Below, piece after piece: positions 54,501 to 63,401 of a stretch of DNA of 64,000 nucleotides. The notes beneath the pieces are model-generated. The model ran no database searches. It saw nothing but the letters and a program-made list of their open reading frames with translations, and was not told the DNA's origin. The DNA comes from Pseudomonas fildesensis (GTDB taxonomy: Bacteria > Pseudomonadota > Gammaproteobacteria > Pseudomonadales > Pseudomonadaceae): positions 124,001 to 188,000 of the forward strand of contig NZ_LFMW01000009.1 of assembly GCF_001050345.1 (NCBI RefSeq). Reading direction: 5' to 3'. The position numbers and the translations under genes were made by a program. Each line of letters opens with the position of its first letter. Within the stretch, counting starts at the first letter, position 1.

Positions 54501-57262
54501 GCGCCGGAGGTGATGCCGGAGCCGGGCGTGGCGCTGGTGACGATGAGGTGATCGCGCTGAGTGATCTGGAACGGCCGGTTCTGCTTGCCGCCTTCGCAGT
54601 CGCCACCGGTCACGCCGTCGATACACGCTGTAGGGGTGATGGATGCGCTGTAGATGCCGGACTCGGTGGTGAGCACAGTACGGATGTTCTGGATCGTGCT
54701 GGCGGCCAGGATCAGGTTGCGCTCACTCTCGATCGTCCCCGAGCTGTTGATGATGCTGGTGGCCAAGCCGCCCTGGCCGTCACGATCGACGCGCAGGTTG
54801 CCCATGGCGTAGATCGCGGCACCGAGGTTTTTCAGGCGGTCGACCTTGAGGTTCAGGTCGCCGCCGCTGAAGATCAGGCCGTGGTCGTTGAGCAGGTTGC
54901 CCACCGAAAGATCCAGGCTGCCCTGGCTGGCGACGCTGCCGCCCACGGTCCAGTCCTTGCCACTGCCGACCAGGGCGCGGGTGCCGAGCAGTTTGCCGGT
55001 GGCGGTCTGTTGCAGGTTATCCACGTTGACGGTCAGGCGCCCGGCCTGGATCGCGGTGCTGTTGGTCCAATTGACCTTGTCGAAGGTCAGTTCGCCGTTG
55101 GTGACCAGGCTGCCACCCACGTCATCGAGGCTGATACCGCTGAGGTCGAGCACGCCGGTGCCCACGTGCAACACCTTGCCGCCGGTGTTCTGGAAGCGGG
55201 TGGCGGCGAGGCTCAATTGGTCGTTGGCGGTCTCCAGGCTACCGCTGTTGTTGAGCAGGCCACCGATGGCGTAGCGGGTCTTGCCGCTGGTGCCCAAGGC
55301 GCGCATTTGCCCGCTGTTGTTCAGGCTGGCGGTCTCGACATCAAGGGCCGTTGCGCTTTCGATCAGGCCACGATTGGTCAGTGCGCCATTGAGGCTGACG
55401 TCGATCCGGTTGCCGGCGATTTCGCCGCCGTTATCCACATTCATACCGGTCAGGTGCACGCGATCTCGAGCAAACAGCGCGCCGCTGCCGTTGTTGAAGT
55501 CAGTGGCGTCGATCTGCGCATCACCGGCTTTGGCGGCGATGCGGCCACCGTCGTTGTCGAGCGTACCGGCGGTGATGGTCACGCCAGAGCTTTCACTGTG
55601 GATCAGGCCGTTGCTGCTGTTTTGCAACAGGCCGCCGGTGGTCAGGGTCAGGCCATCGTTGGCGGCCAGGGTGCCGGTGTTACGGTTGTCGATGCTGTTG
55701 GCGAATACCGTCAGCAAGCCCTGGCTGGCGAGCTTGCCGCCCTGGTTATCGATGTGCGCGGCGCGCTGGATCAGCAGCGGCCCGGCGCTGGCCAGCTTGC
55801 CGTTGCGGTTGATCAGGTCGCCGATCAAATCCAGGGTGATCGCCCCGCCAGCGGTCAGGTTACCGGTGCTGTTATCCAGGGTATTGCCGTTGAGGGTGAA
55901 CGCACCGGTGCTGTCGATGATGCCGCCCTGGCTGTTGTCCAGCAGGCCGCTGACGTTGAGGGTCTGTGCGCCGTCGCTGAGCAGGCGACCTTTGTTGCGG
56001 TTGTCGACGCTGGCGGCGGTGACGTTCAGCGCCTGCTTGGCGCTCAAGGTAGCGCCCTGGTTATCCAGGCTTTGCGCGGTGGCGGTGAGGCTGCGATTGG
56101 CGATCACCGTGCCGGTGTTGGTGAGGTGCTGGCTATCGAGGGTGACGTCGCCACCGGCATTGCGGGTGTTGTCGGCGTTGACCCCGGCTTCGATGATGCC
56201 GCTGTTGGTCAGTTGGCCGTTGCTGGCCAGGGTGATGCTGTCGCGGGCGGCGAGGGTCTTGCTGTTTTTCAGGGTGCCCTTGGTCTGTGCCTTGAGGGTG
56301 GTGCCCGCGTACACAGCGCCCTTGGTCTCCAGGCTCGCGGCCTTGATGTCCACCGCACCGCTGGCGGCGGCTTGGGCCATGCTCAGGTGGCCGTTGGCGT
56401 CGAGCTGAATATCACCACCACTGGCGACCAGCGTGCCGTCGAGCTTCACGCCCACACCGGCTTCGGTGCCCACCAGTTTGATCGCACCGGCATACATGCC
56501 GCCCAAGGCCGACGAGTCGATGGCCAGTTCCGGCTTGGCGCTGCCGTCGTCGGCGCGCGCGGTGGCTTTCAGGCTTTGGGCATCGACGTCATTGCGCCCG
56601 GCGATCACCGTGAGTTGTTTCGCGTTGATCTGCGCATTGATCTTGGCCGAACGGGTGATGATCTCGAAGTGGTCGACGTTGCTCGCGTTCAGGCCTTTGC
56701 CGTCGATGGTCACGGCGCCGCCGTCGACCTGGTAGCTTTTCAGTTGCCCGGCCTGATCGATCATCGGTTTACCGGTGGTCAGGGTGACGTTGGGGGTGTT
56801 GATGAACCCGCAACCGTTGCAGCTGATGCCGTAAGGGTTGGCGACGATAACCTTGGCCGACTGGCCCGCCACTTCGGTGTAGCCGCGCAATTGGCTGGGG
56901 CTACCGCCTTTGACTTCGTTGAGGATGACATTCGCCGCGCCGCCCTTGAGGTTCGGGTTGCCGACGATGATCCCGCCCAGTTGCGTGCTTTGCACAATGC
57001 TGTTGGCGTTGTTGAGGATCACGCCGTTGGGGCCGACGTTGTAGTCCTTGAACTGGTTGTGGGACAGGCCGCTGCCATTAGGGGTGGCGATGTTCACCAC
57101 CGGCACGCCGTTGCCCGCCTGGCCGACCGTGGTGCCCGGGCCACTGACCACGATCCCGTCGGCCTGGGCCAGCAGTGGCTGCCAGAACAGCGCGTTGGCC
57201 AGAATCAAGGCCAGGCCGCGTTGGCTCAGGGTTTTCAGGGCAGTAACGGGGCGAACGTCCAT
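48569..57262 (-). CDS. cdiA: CdiA/FhaB-type contact-dependent inhibition exoprotein with C39-like peptidase toxin tip
   Basis: 2,897 residues from ATG 57262. A long signal peptide (LALILANALFWQPLLAQA) and a TPS domain with NPYGISCNGCGFIN (about 142-155) direct export through CdiB. About 2,000 residues of haemagglutinin repeats form the beta-helical stalk. A VDNN in place of VENN lies in the pretoxin region, and the G-A-K junction (GGTGCAAAAG, about 49084) precedes the tip. The last 143 residues have QGDAPVCGPAC (Gln2760, Cys2766), GKHFIIVDG (His2849) and RDP (Asp2869). Q-x5-C-G-x-A-C with H and D is the C39 cysteine-peptidase pattern. It would act in the target cell; cdiI follows. Confidence 0.88.
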   Translation of the reverse strand: MDVRPVTALKTLSQRGLALILANALFWQPLLAQADGIVVSGPGTTVGQAGNGVPVVNIATPNGSGLSHNQFKDYNVGPNGVILNNANSIVQSTQLGGIIVGNPNLKGGAANVILNEVKGGSPSQLRGYTEVAGQSAKVIVANPYGISCNGCGFINTPNVTLTTGKPMIDQAGQLKSYQVDGGAVTIDGKGLNASNVDHFEIITRSAKINAQINAKQLTVIAGRNDVDAQSLKATARADDGSAKPELAIDSSALGGMYAGAIKLVGTEAGVGVKLDGTLVASGGDIQLDANGHLSMAQAAASGAVDIKAASLETKGAVYAGTTLKAQTKGTLKNSKTLAARDSITLASNGQLTNSGIIEAGVNADNTRNAGGDVTLDSQHLTNTGTVIANRSLTATAQSLDNQGATLSAKQALNVTAASVDNRNKGRLLSDGAQTLNVSGLLDNSQGGIIDSTGAFTLNGNTLDNSTGNLTAGGAITLDLIGDLINRNGKLASAGPLLIQRAAHIDNQGGKLASQGLLTVFANSIDNRNTGTLAANDGLTLTTGGLLQNSSNGLIHSESSGVTITAGTLDNDGGRIAAKAGDAQIDATDFNNGSGALFARDRVHLTGMNVDNGGEIAGNRIDVSLNGALTNRGLIESATALDVETASLNNSGQMRALGTSGKTRYAIGGLLNNSGSLETANDQLSLAATRFQNTGGKVLHVGTGVLDLSGISLDDVGGSLVTNGELTFDKVNWTNSTAIQAGRLTVNVDNLQQTATGKLLGTRALVGSGKDWTVGGSVASQGSLDLSVGNLLNDHGLIFSGGDLNLKVDRLKNLGAAIYAMGNLRVDRDGQGGLATSIINSSGTIESERNLILAASTIQNIRTVLTTESGIYSASITPTACIDGVTGGDCEGGKQNRPFQITQRDHLIVTSATPGSGITSGANMLLTGGTLLNSSSSIAAGGAMTVRVDQLTNVGLVAHDTQYDRIFTSERERKPGGWYREAAAFTQRYSASNNMDGVEAAMAAFIGKMESEKTDLRKTTQLKVPDQSYAAVIQAGGAVDVKAQAGIDNNVVQGGYTYVGSGANTNAPGFSTEVSLNAQLPPDLAQQQVNPLGLPGFDLSTGQNGLFHLNDSDGAKGLPTSQFAANPHKYLIETNPLFTDMRQFLGSDYMLTKLGYDPDTAQKRLGDGFYEQRLIQQAVLARTGQRFIDGQTSDADLFKHLMDNAIGSKTALNLSVGVSLTAEQVAALTHDIVWLESTTVAGQQVLVPVLYLAQASNRLAPNGALISGTDVNLITGSNLNNAGTLRATGSLLANVGGSLTNSGLMEAGGRLDLLSGNNLTNRAGGVISGGNVNLAAGADLLNERSVTTHESASNYRTERSDFVDSAARIESASDLAMQAGGNVNNVGGVLKSGADTTVKAVGDVNITASKTLDSGAIGNRSSFTTIAQQGSVVDAGRDLHVVAGRDISAIASQVEAKRDINLIATRDLNAIAAANEQHSTANTKKVKSIEDHVQQVSSVIKAGGDATLSAGQDLGVVASRVAAGNEAYLFAGNDLNLATSENADYSYYSKTKKGSWGKKSSKMTESESDLAVSSTIEAGKKLVISASQDINAEGAKLATAGALLASAGHDINLDAAENFSSQASAKSKKGFLSSKSSSSSNSQTSFTGTDLVAQSVDLKAGNDIVMTASSIKAQEAARVVAGNDVVIGTAEQHQASSQSKQSSKVGMTFNGLLSATQKAQDGRQGSSESVGSDISAGTLDIKSGRDAVIRGSTLVTDADLKINAGRDLEIVSAENTNSATARSSSKKVGEIGSWWQGATGIVKQKESDKNDTTRQSGSQVASLGGDVQLRAGEHYNQVASQVVAPKGDIDILAKRVGINAGFDTLKTSNTASNSRTAIGGTVTVPLLEALRGIQDMGKAAQDTNDGRMLALAAVNVAMSANQAVEAGQSMLQTPTAGVKISINLSDSRSHREGSQSGRNVVGSSVVAGGDVNISAKGDGANSNINVLGSRIEAGQNANLKADGAISLLAAQNTSSQKNTSGNSGWSAGIGFGFGESSGFTLDLAANKGRGKASGEDVTQTNSVIKAGNIALLESGGDTNLKGAVVSGRQVQANVGGDLNIASLQDTGTYTSKQQSANVGVSLCIPPFCYGMSSISGGISQQKMQSDYASVSEQSGIKAGDGGFQVNVKGNTDLKGAVIASTDKAVADGRNTLTTGSLTSSDIKNKAEYDATSINLSGGYGGKIGRDSKGNADATKPGPVIASDKGVSVSAPIALYAGDDSSSKTRSGISGADVKITDSSKQQALTGETSEQAVAAINTDVSSDRDGSNKLKPIFNVDEIQAGFDITGKFVQNVSVYLESRAREVDAKKALAEKEQIASTNPDLSPEASQKHRDKYLELNQEAKSIANDWGAGGTYRQIATALVAGASGNVTGGTSQFAQNMVVNYVQQQGSDYIGKLVVQGLKEGSPEHAALHAIVGCAGAAASNQSCSSGAVGASAASVLAGLFDDANPDETGEEREAKRNIITSLVTGIAAVTDPNGVATATNAATANVDNNWLATQQEVQKQKELDAAPNLIEKLAVYRKWGGIDSAQDLGSQVGFVLGLQEGGWKDLSGMATFLAHPVDSLNGITELVKNPEVRKQLGEEGVKSLEASIARINYALEYGGTDQALQLGRDVGLLLHTVAGVAVDAGGLAKGGAALARIGIEVSSKTLGKMGLKDSVKVSETVAQLESSTTRVVSDLPKIPESTGAKATAGASVDGAGGIVVAPKTIPYEPKGSVVLQGDAPVCGPACAAMTITDKTGAAISLDNAIGSFVNGVRPTGVNTLELSDVISKAGVKNTVNTTMLPEQLNKALQEGASVIVQVPAGQGKHFIIVDGVKSIDGVSYYMTRDPYVGPRGVQQGLLDGAMSTGVNAIVIGK

Positions 57263-57293
57263 ATTCAAAATCTCAAAGGCTGCGGGCGTTGAA

Positions 57294-59015
57294 TTACAGG
57301 TAGAAATCCAGGCGGAAATAGATCGGCGCTTCGCGCTCGGTCATCACGCCAGGTCGCTCCAGGGAGTGGGCAAAGGTCACGCTGGTGCTGACGTTTTTGC
57401 CGCGGGCGAACAGCTCGAGGGAGTTACTCGACACCCGGCCGTGCTGGTCATCGTTGTAGCGATCGTTGCGAATCACGCCCTGGTCATAGCCGACGCTGGC
57501 GCCGTATTCGGCAAAGGCGGGACGCATCCAGTCGAGGGTCACCGGGCGTGCCCAGCGCACTTCGTTGCGCCAGTAGCCGCCGCTGTCGCCGGTCAGTTGC
57601 TGGTCCTTGAACCCGCGCACCGAGTACGAGCCGCCGAGGCTCATGCGTTGCGCCGGATACAGCACGTCTTCACTGCGCTGTCCGGTGGCCAGGCTGGAAA
57701 AACTCAACGATTCGCCCCACAGCGTGAAGGGTTGCAGGTAGCTCACTGTGGCGGTGTATTTGCGGTAGCGCGGGGTTGGGGTGAGGTTGCCGCGGATGCG
57801 TTCCTGGTCATCCTTTTGGGCGTCAAAGGCACCGGTGCCGTTCTGCATGCCGACATCCAGGTTGACGAAGGCGCTGCCGATGCGGCGCCCGTGGTTGATG
57901 CCCACCTGGAACTCGCTGAGGCGGTTGCTGCTGACGTCCAGGCGATCGTCGTTGAAGTAGTTGTTGGTGCGCAAATGGGTCAGGCCGACGTTGACCGAGG
58001 TCTTGCTCACGTCATCGCGATGCACCACGCGCTCGGCACGCACCTGGTGGTTCTGGCTGTCGCCCGTTTGCTTGTACTTGTAGCCGTCAAGGTCGCCCGG
58101 CGCGCGGTACTCGCTCTCACTGTAGGTGTAACTGAAGTTCCACCAACCCCACGGCACGTTGTAGTAGAGCATGCTGTTTTTCGAGGTTTTCTGGTGGTCG
58201 CTGATGGCATCGTGGCCGCCGCGCAGGATCAGTTGATCGGCCAGGCCCAGCGGGCTGTCCCATTCCAGGCCCGCGCCCCACTGCTGTTCGCCGGTGCTTT
58301 TCTGGCCGTCGTTATTGCGCGACAGGCTGGCGCGCCAGGGCTTTTGCGGCTGGTTCTTGACCAGCACTTCACTGCCGCCTATCTGCGTGCCGGGGGTCAG
58401 TTCCATTTGCGCCTGCTTGGACGGCAAGCGGCTCAGTTGATCCACCAGTTGCTCGACTTCGCGCAGGTTGAGCGCCTCGCCGACCTTGCCGGGAAAGGCC
58501 ATGGCCAACTCGCGGTCGGTGACCGTGCTGCCCTGGGCGCCCTTTATGCCTTCGAGCTTGCCTTCAACCACCAGCACTTGCAGATGGCCGCTGGAAAGGT
58601 CCTGTTGGGGCAAGTAGGCGCGACTGGTGACGCGGCCCTTGGCGATGTAGTCGTCGGTGATGACCTTGAGCAGTTCATTGAGCTGCGTAACGCCCAGGCA
58701 TTGGCCGATATAGGGCTTGAGCAGGCGCGTGCGGTCCGGTGCCGACAGGCTGTCGGCGCCCTTGAGTTCGATGTCTTTGATCGGGAAGCAACGGGTGTCT
58801 GCCGGCGTGGTCGGCGCCTGGGGCTTGGCGGCTTTGCCGGGCAGGTCCTGGAGTTCTTGGAGACGCCGCTGTTGCTCTTCGAGCAGGCGGTTCTGCCGGT
58901 CACGGATCAGGTCTTGATCCCCTGGCGTGGGGGCGGCTGTGGCGCTGTTCAGGCTCAAATACGCGAGCATGAACGTGCACAGCAATAACCGAGTCCGTGG
59001 CGATAACAGAGACAT
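57294..59015 (-). CDS. cdiB: Two-partner-secretion outer-membrane transporter (CdiB/FhaC/ShlB type)
   Basis: 573 residues from MSLLSPRTRLLLCTFMLAYL; the longer frame to 59120 lacks a signal peptide at its start. After the signal peptide come an N-terminal helix (DRQNRLLEEQQRRLQELQ), two POTRA domains (CFPIKDIELKGADSL, then GHLQVLVVEGKLEGI) and a 16-strand barrel with the conserved VRGF motif (SLGGSYSVRGFKDQQLTGDSG). It ends RLDFYL. It exports CdiA from the periplasm to the surface. cdiA starts 31 bases after its stop, so they form one operon. Confidence 0.92.
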   Translation of the reverse strand: MSLLSPRTRLLLCTFMLAYLSLNSATAAPTPGDQDLIRDRQNRLLEEQQRRLQELQDLPGKAAKPQAPTTPADTRCFPIKDIELKGADSLSAPDRTRLLKPYIGQCLGVTQLNELLKVITDDYIAKGRVTSRAYLPQQDLSSGHLQVLVVEGKLEGIKGAQGSTVTDRELAMAFPGKVGEALNLREVEQLVDQLSRLPSKQAQMELTPGTQIGGSEVLVKNQPQKPWRASLSRNNDGQKSTGEQQWGAGLEWDSPLGLADQLILRGGHDAISDHQKTSKNSMLYYNVPWGWWNFSYTYSESEYRAPGDLDGYKYKQTGDSQNHQVRAERVVHRDDVSKTSVNVGLTHLRTNNYFNDDRLDVSSNRLSEFQVGINHGRRIGSAFVNLDVGMQNGTGAFDAQKDDQERIRGNLTPTPRYRKYTATVSYLQPFTLWGESLSFSSLATGQRSEDVLYPAQRMSLGGSYSVRGFKDQQLTGDSGGYWRNEVRWARPVTLDWMRPAFAEYGASVGYDQGVIRNDRYNDDQHGRVSSNSLELFARGKNVSTSVTFAHSLERPGVMTEREAPIYFRLDFYL

Positions 59016-59400
59016 ATTCGATCCGTCGAAAATCAGGGGGCGGCAAACTAACATCGAACTTCGACTGATCCAAGAAACTGGATAAGTTGTACGCTCGCAC
59101 CAGTAATGGCTGCAACACACTGATTAATAACAATAAATAATAATCAAAAAGATGATCGGCCTGTTGCTGGAAGTATTATTCCGACAAGCGGCAACTGTTT
59201 TGATTGTGATTCGGTGGATAACTAATTGATGGCCACTAGTTGGCCATCCAGTTATCGCCGAGATAGGTTAGTACCGGGAAAGGTAGAAAAGTTCGCGGGG
59301 GTTTTGTGAATTGGATCCCATTTATCGGAATTGCAGTACAACGTCCCAAGGGGTGCGGGATTGTTGTGGTGGGTCCGTTCGTTGTGGCTATAGGGCTTGT
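59016..59400. other. Promoter region of the cdiBA operon
   Basis: No gene is seen. The segment 59100-59230 is AT-rich (AATAACAATAAATAATAATCAAAAAG) and is the likely site of the cdiB promoter. GTTGGCCATC-type short repeats (TGGCCACTAGTTGGCCA) lie near 59230. Confidence 0.45.
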
Positions 59401-59535
59401 TGTGGCGAGCGGGCTTGCCCCGCGTTGGGCTGCGCAGCAGCCCTAAAACCTGGCGCCGCAGCCTGCCTGAAACAACGCGGCGGTTTTCAAAGGGGCTGCT
59501 GCGCAGCCCAACGCGGGGCAAGCCCGCTCGCCACA
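59401..59535. repeat. Perfect 43-bp inverted REP pair
   Basis: 59401-59443 (TGTGGCGAGCGGGCTTGCCC...) is exactly inverted at 59493-59535, with 49 bases between. A further degenerate arm (AAGCCCGTTCGCCACAG) follows to 59555. It is a Pseudomonas BIME that can fold into a very stable hairpin downstream of pgaD. Confidence 0.9.
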
Positions 59536-59563
59536 CCAAGCCCGTTCGCCACAGGGGAAGCCT

Positions 59564-60046
59564 TTAGCCGAGGTCTTTGCCTTTTTCCTGGCCCGGCACC
59601 AGGGTCAGCGGCGGCCGCTCCACGTCACGCGAGACGTGGGACTTCACTTCTTCCACACCGCCCTCCTCGTCGTTGTGGATAACCAGCACACCCGGTCTGC
59701 GCAACTGCTCCAGGTCGCCCTCCCCCAGCTTGAAACTTTCACTGAGGTGCTGGTCACTGAGCGCATTGGCCTCGGCGCGACGCTGGGCGAACTTGCGGCC
59801 CTTGCGTTGCTGGTAGCGCGCCCAGCTGATCAGGATCACGGCGTTGAACAGCGCGATCCACAGGTAGATCTGCAGGGTATTGAGCGCCGCGAAGATCGGC
59901 GCTTCGATGCGCGGGCCGCCATGCGTTTCCAGCATCGACGTAATGCCGCGCACCACTAACCAAACCAGGCCGGCCCAGGCCATCAGGGTCAACAGCACAT
60001 CGATGACCCACATCACCGGGCTTTGACGAGTTCGCACCAGTTTCAT
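59564..60046 (-). CDS. pgaD: PgaD, small membrane subunit of poly-GlcNAc synthase
   Basis: 160 residues with two membrane segments (VMWVIDVLLTLMAWAGLVWLVVRG and IYLWIALFNAVILISWARYQQ) and a cytoplasmic tail. In E. coli PgaD binds PgaC and is needed for synthase activity and its control by cyclic di-GMP. It starts 2 bases after the pgaC stop and is last in the pga operon. The tail is longer than in E. coli PgaD (137 residues). Confidence 0.85.
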   Translation of the reverse strand: MKLVRTRQSPVMWVIDVLLTLMAWAGLVWLVVRGITSMLETHGGPRIEAPIFAALNTLQIYLWIALFNAVILISWARYQQRKGRKFAQRRAEANALSDQHLSESFKLGEGDLEQLRRPGVLVIHNDEEGGVEEVKSHVSRDVERPPLTLVPGQEKGKDLG

Positions 60047-60048
60047 GA

Positions 60049-61389
60049 TTACGCGTCCTCATTGGCAGGTTTGATACCGCGATCCGGGCTGACCCAGCGC
60101 GCGCGCTTCTGGTGCTGGTTGAACAGCACCTTGGGGAAGCTCACCAGTGTGGTGAACAGGCTGACCAACCAGAACACCATCGGGTACCAGACGGTCCAGA
60201 ACAGGGTTTTCCACAGGTCCTTCTCGTAGCGCCGGTCGATCAGGATGCTCACCGCGAACTGCAACAGGCACACCATGGCCAGTACCAGCCCGGTAAACGC
60301 CGGCGGTACCAGGGAGTCCACTGCAATCGCCTGCGGCAGCACCATGAATTTGCCCAGGCCCCAAAAGATCACCGAGAGCATGAAGGTAAACGCCCAGCCG
60401 GTGGACAGGCAGTATTCGAACAGCAGCGGCCACAGGTAGCGATGGCGCCATTGCCAGATGCCACGGATGTTTTTGAACAGCACTTCGGCGCCGCCCTGGG
60501 CCCAGCGCAGGCGCTGTTTCCACAGGCCACCGACGGTTTCCGGCATCAGGATCCAGCACAGCGCGCGCGGCTCGTAGAAGATGCTCCAGTGATCGAGTTG
60601 CAGCTTCCAACTGACATCGATGTCCTCGGTGATCATGTCGGTGCTCCAGTAGTCGATGCGGTCGAGCGCTTTCTTGCGAAACGCCACCACCACACCGGAC
60701 ACCGTGAAGATCCGCCCGAACACCCGCTGGGTGCGCTTGATCAAGCCGATGATCGAAGAAAACTCACCCACCTGCACCCGGCCGATCAAGGTCGAGCGCG
60801 TGCGGATGCGTGGGTTGCCGGTGACGGCGCCCAGGCGCGGGTTGTCGAGCATCGGCGCGATCATGTAGGCCGCCGCGTTTTTGTCGAGCAACGCATCGCC
60901 GTCGATGCACACCAGGTACTCACTGCGTGCGGCCACAGCGCCCATGCGCAGGGCCACGGCCTTGCCCTGGTTCTGCGCCAGGTGCAGCACCCGCAGGCGT
61001 GGGTGTTCCAGTGCCAGCGCGTCGAGCACCGCAGCCGTGTTGTCACTGGAGCCGTCGTTGACCGCGATCACTTCGATGTTCGGGTACAACTGGCCCAGCG
61101 CCGCATGGATGGTTTCGGCAGCGTTATCGCCTTCGTTGTAGCAAGGGATGATGATCGAAATCAGCGGGTTGCCGGCCAGGGTCGGCGCCGGCGTGTCCTC
61201 TTTCCACGGCCAGTGGCGCTCCCAGTGCAGCCAGAAGTACAAGCCGCCGGCGATCCACAGCGCCGACATGAACAGCGGGTAGAAAAACACGAAGTCCATC
61301 AGGAACTGCCCGGTGACCAGAAAGATCAGGCCCAGGGGCAAACCCAACACCAATGCGAGCACGAATAAAGCCAGGATTCTGTCGAACAT
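60049..61389 (-). CDS. pgaC: PgaC, poly-beta-1,6-N-acetylglucosamine synthase (GT2)
   Basis: 446 residues from [16 protein letters not shown], 2 bases after the pgaB stop; an in-frame Met five codons earlier would overlap pgaB. N-terminal membrane segments lie near 5-25 and 30-52. The GT2 fold has [19 protein letters not shown] (DxD), TEDIDVSW and the QRLRW processivity motif. C-terminal membrane segments follow. It polymerises UDP-GlcNAc and passes the chain through the inner membrane with PgaD. Confidence 0.94.
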   Translation of the reverse strand: MFDRILALFVLALVLGLPLGLIFLVTGQFLMDFVFFYPLFMSALWIAGGLYFWLHWERHWPWKEDTPAPTLAGNPLISIIIPCYNEGDNAAETIHAALGQLYPNIEVIAVNDGSSDNTAAVLDALALEHPRLRVLHLAQNQGKAVALRMGAVAARSEYLVCIDGDALLDKNAAAYMIAPMLDNPRLGAVTGNPRIRTRSTLIGRVQVGEFSSIIGLIKRTQRVFGRIFTVSGVVVAFRKKALDRIDYWSTDMITEDIDVSWKLQLDHWSIFYEPRALCWILMPETVGGLWKQRLRWAQGGAEVLFKNIRGIWQWRHRYLWPLLFEYCLSTGWAFTFMLSVIFWGLGKFMVLPQAIAVDSLVPPAFTGLVLAMVCLLQFAVSILIDRRYEKDLWKTLFWTVWYPMVFWLVSLFTTLVSFPKVLFNQHQKRARWVSPDRGIKPANEDA

Positions 61390-61391
61390 GG

Positions 61392-63389
61392 TCAAGGGTT
61401 CCATTGATTGGAAAGGGCCGGACGTATCGTCTTCAGGTCCGGGGAGTTTTCCAGGAAGTTGTCCGGGTAGTAGCCAAAACTCGTGACCCCCTGGCGCTTG
61501 AGTACACCCATCCATTCAGCCAATTGCGCACCACTCAGATCCGGAGCGGCCTGGGTGCGCCAGTCCTTGGCTTGCAGTTCGAACACGGTCCGCTCAAGCG
61601 CACCCGGGCGCGCCTTGACCGTGGCGACCAATTTTTCCAACCAGGCGTTGGACGTCTTCAGCTCCTGCCCTTCCATCAGCGGCATGGCCATCGGCGCGGT
61701 CCAGTCGTAGGTCTGGAGGAAATCATCGAGGTTCTGCGCGAACCAGGCTTCGCTGCCCGGGTTGAGCATCGGCTCGGCGAAGATATTGCGCGCGGTCTGC
61801 ACCTGCGGCCCACCGATGGCGCGGACCTTGGCGGTCAGCTCCTGGGTGAAGTCGATCAAGTAGCGGCTCTTGAAGCGTGTCCAACGCTGCATCACCGCCG
61901 GGTCGGCGCGCAGGGCCGCAATGGTGTCGGGCAGGCCGTTGGCGGCATAGGCCTTGAGTGCGGCGGGGCTGGCGTCTTCGAAGTCGGACAGCACCGCATC
62001 GTCGTGGTACAGCACGCCGTCGATGGCATTGTTGCGCGCCAGGTCTTCATAGATTTCGCCAATGATCTTGCGCACCTGAGGGTCGAACGGCGACAAGCGT
62101 TTGTATTGGTCGGGATCGAGGCCCACCTTGCCGGTTTTCGGGTCCCAGCGGGTCACACGGGGCAGCTTGGGGTCGAGGGCGAAACTGAGCACCGGCATCC
62201 AGGCATACACGGCGGCGTGGGCACGGGTGTGCAACTGCCAGGAGACGCGGTTGAACAGGTCGGCGCGCACCGGCAAGTGACGGTTGGGGAAGTACAGCTC
62301 ATGCACCAGGCCGTCACCCTTGGGGTCGGCGAACGCTTGCAGAAATACGGTGCCCGCGCCCATGTCCACCACGCGCTGCACAAGCTGGTCGAGGTTACGC
62401 GCTTGTTGGGCCGGGTCGGGGTCATAGACGTTGTCCAGATCCACATGCAGCACCCGCAGCGGCGCATTGGCCTGCGCCGCGACGATGCTGTTGGCGAAAT
62501 GCTCGCCGTCCGGGTCGGAGGCCACCAGGAAGCGCGGGCTGTTCATCAGGTTGCCGAGACTGTCGAGGCCGTCTTCCAGGGTCAGGGCCATCTGATAGCC
62601 CTGTTCGCCGACGATCGCCAGCGAGGTGCCCTTGGCCGCGCCATACGGCCACACCCATACACGTGGTTTCTTGCCGGTCACGGTTTGGATTTTGTTGGAG
62701 ATTGCCGAGACATCCGCCCGCATCCGCGCCTGGAACTGCGCTTCGGTTTCATAGCGGCCCGTGGCCGGGTCATAGCGCAGCGAGGTCGCCGCCGGCTCCA
62801 GGTTGCCCTGGGGGTTGGCCAGGATCCCTGTGTGACTGGCATCGGTGTGCGCGGCGATTTCCACCAGGCCCGATTGCGACACTTCGCGGATCTGCTGCCA
62901 GGTAAGGAACTCTGCGCGTGGCCGCGGCGAACCGGCGAAGTCCACCGGTTTGTTCAGCGGCGTGTCGATCCAGTAGCCCACCGGCGCCAGCAAAGCGGGC
63001 CAGTGATAGGCGCGCAGAATCGGCATCACGCGGGTGTAGAAGCTGGAGTAGCCGTCATCGAAACTGAGCATGATGGCTTTGGGCGGCAGGGTCGGCCCAC
63101 CCCGGCGAGCGGCGAGGATCTGGTCCACGCTGACCGCCTGGTAGCCGTTCTCCCGCAGCCAGGCCAACTGCTCGATCAAACGCTCGGTGCGCACCGCCAC
63201 CACCGCTTGATCGGGGTCGCGATCCTCGACGTCGTGGTAGGCAATGCCCAGGAAATGGTTTTTCGGCCACGGTGCTTCACTGGCCGCTTTCGGCCGCTCG
63301 ACGGGTGGTGTGAATGGCGCGGGTTGCTGGGCGCAGGCACTGGCCAGCAATACACCCAGGACCAACAAGCAACGGCTAAGGAGGGTCAT
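61392..63389 (-). CDS. pgaB: PgaB, poly-GlcNAc de-N-acetylase lipoprotein
   Basis: 665 residues. Signal peptide with lipobox LLASAC. The N-terminal CE4 polysaccharide deacetylase domain has [18 protein letters not shown] (metal-binding Asp pair) and [12 protein letters not shown] (metal His pair), then WVWPYGA. The C-terminal domain (about 310-660; [12 protein letters not shown], then [12 protein letters not shown]) is the glycoside-hydrolase-like poly-GlcNAc-binding part. It removes some acetyl groups in the periplasm so the polymer can leave through PgaA. 12 bases separate it from pgaA. Confidence 0.94.
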   Translation of the reverse strand: MTLLSRCLLVLGVLLASACAQQPAPFTPPVERPKAASEAPWPKNHFLGIAYHDVEDRDPDQAVVAVRTERLIEQLAWLRENGYQAVSVDQILAARRGGPTLPPKAIMLSFDDGYSSFYTRVMPILRAYHWPALLAPVGYWIDTPLNKPVDFAGSPRPRAEFLTWQQIREVSQSGLVEIAAHTDASHTGILANPQGNLEPAATSLRYDPATGRYETEAQFQARMRADVSAISNKIQTVTGKKPRVWVWPYGAAKGTSLAIVGEQGYQMALTLEDGLDSLGNLMNSPRFLVASDPDGEHFANSIVAAQANAPLRVLHVDLDNVYDPDPAQQARNLDQLVQRVVDMGAGTVFLQAFADPKGDGLVHELYFPNRHLPVRADLFNRVSWQLHTRAHAAVYAWMPVLSFALDPKLPRVTRWDPKTGKVGLDPDQYKRLSPFDPQVRKIIGEIYEDLARNNAIDGVLYHDDAVLSDFEDASPAALKAYAANGLPDTIAALRADPAVMQRWTRFKSRYLIDFTQELTAKVRAIGGPQVQTARNIFAEPMLNPGSEAWFAQNLDDFLQTYDWTAPMAMPLMEGQELKTSNAWLEKLVATVKARPGALERTVFELQAKDWRTQAAPDLSGAQLAEWMGVLKRQGVTSFGYYPDNFLENSPDLKTIRPALSNQWNP

Positions 63390-63401
63390 GGTCAGGCTCT
63401 T

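Noticed and set aside
53219..57292. Very long plus-strand open frame (1,357 codons) opposite cdiA
   Set aside because: It mirrors the GC-rich repeat region of cdiA on the other strand. Composition (G, A, V, Q and D runs) is that of an antisense shadow, and the cdiA frame has clear domain motifs.
60112..61368. 418-codon plus-strand frame
   Set aside because: Antisense to pgaC; Q/H-rich shadow without any motif.
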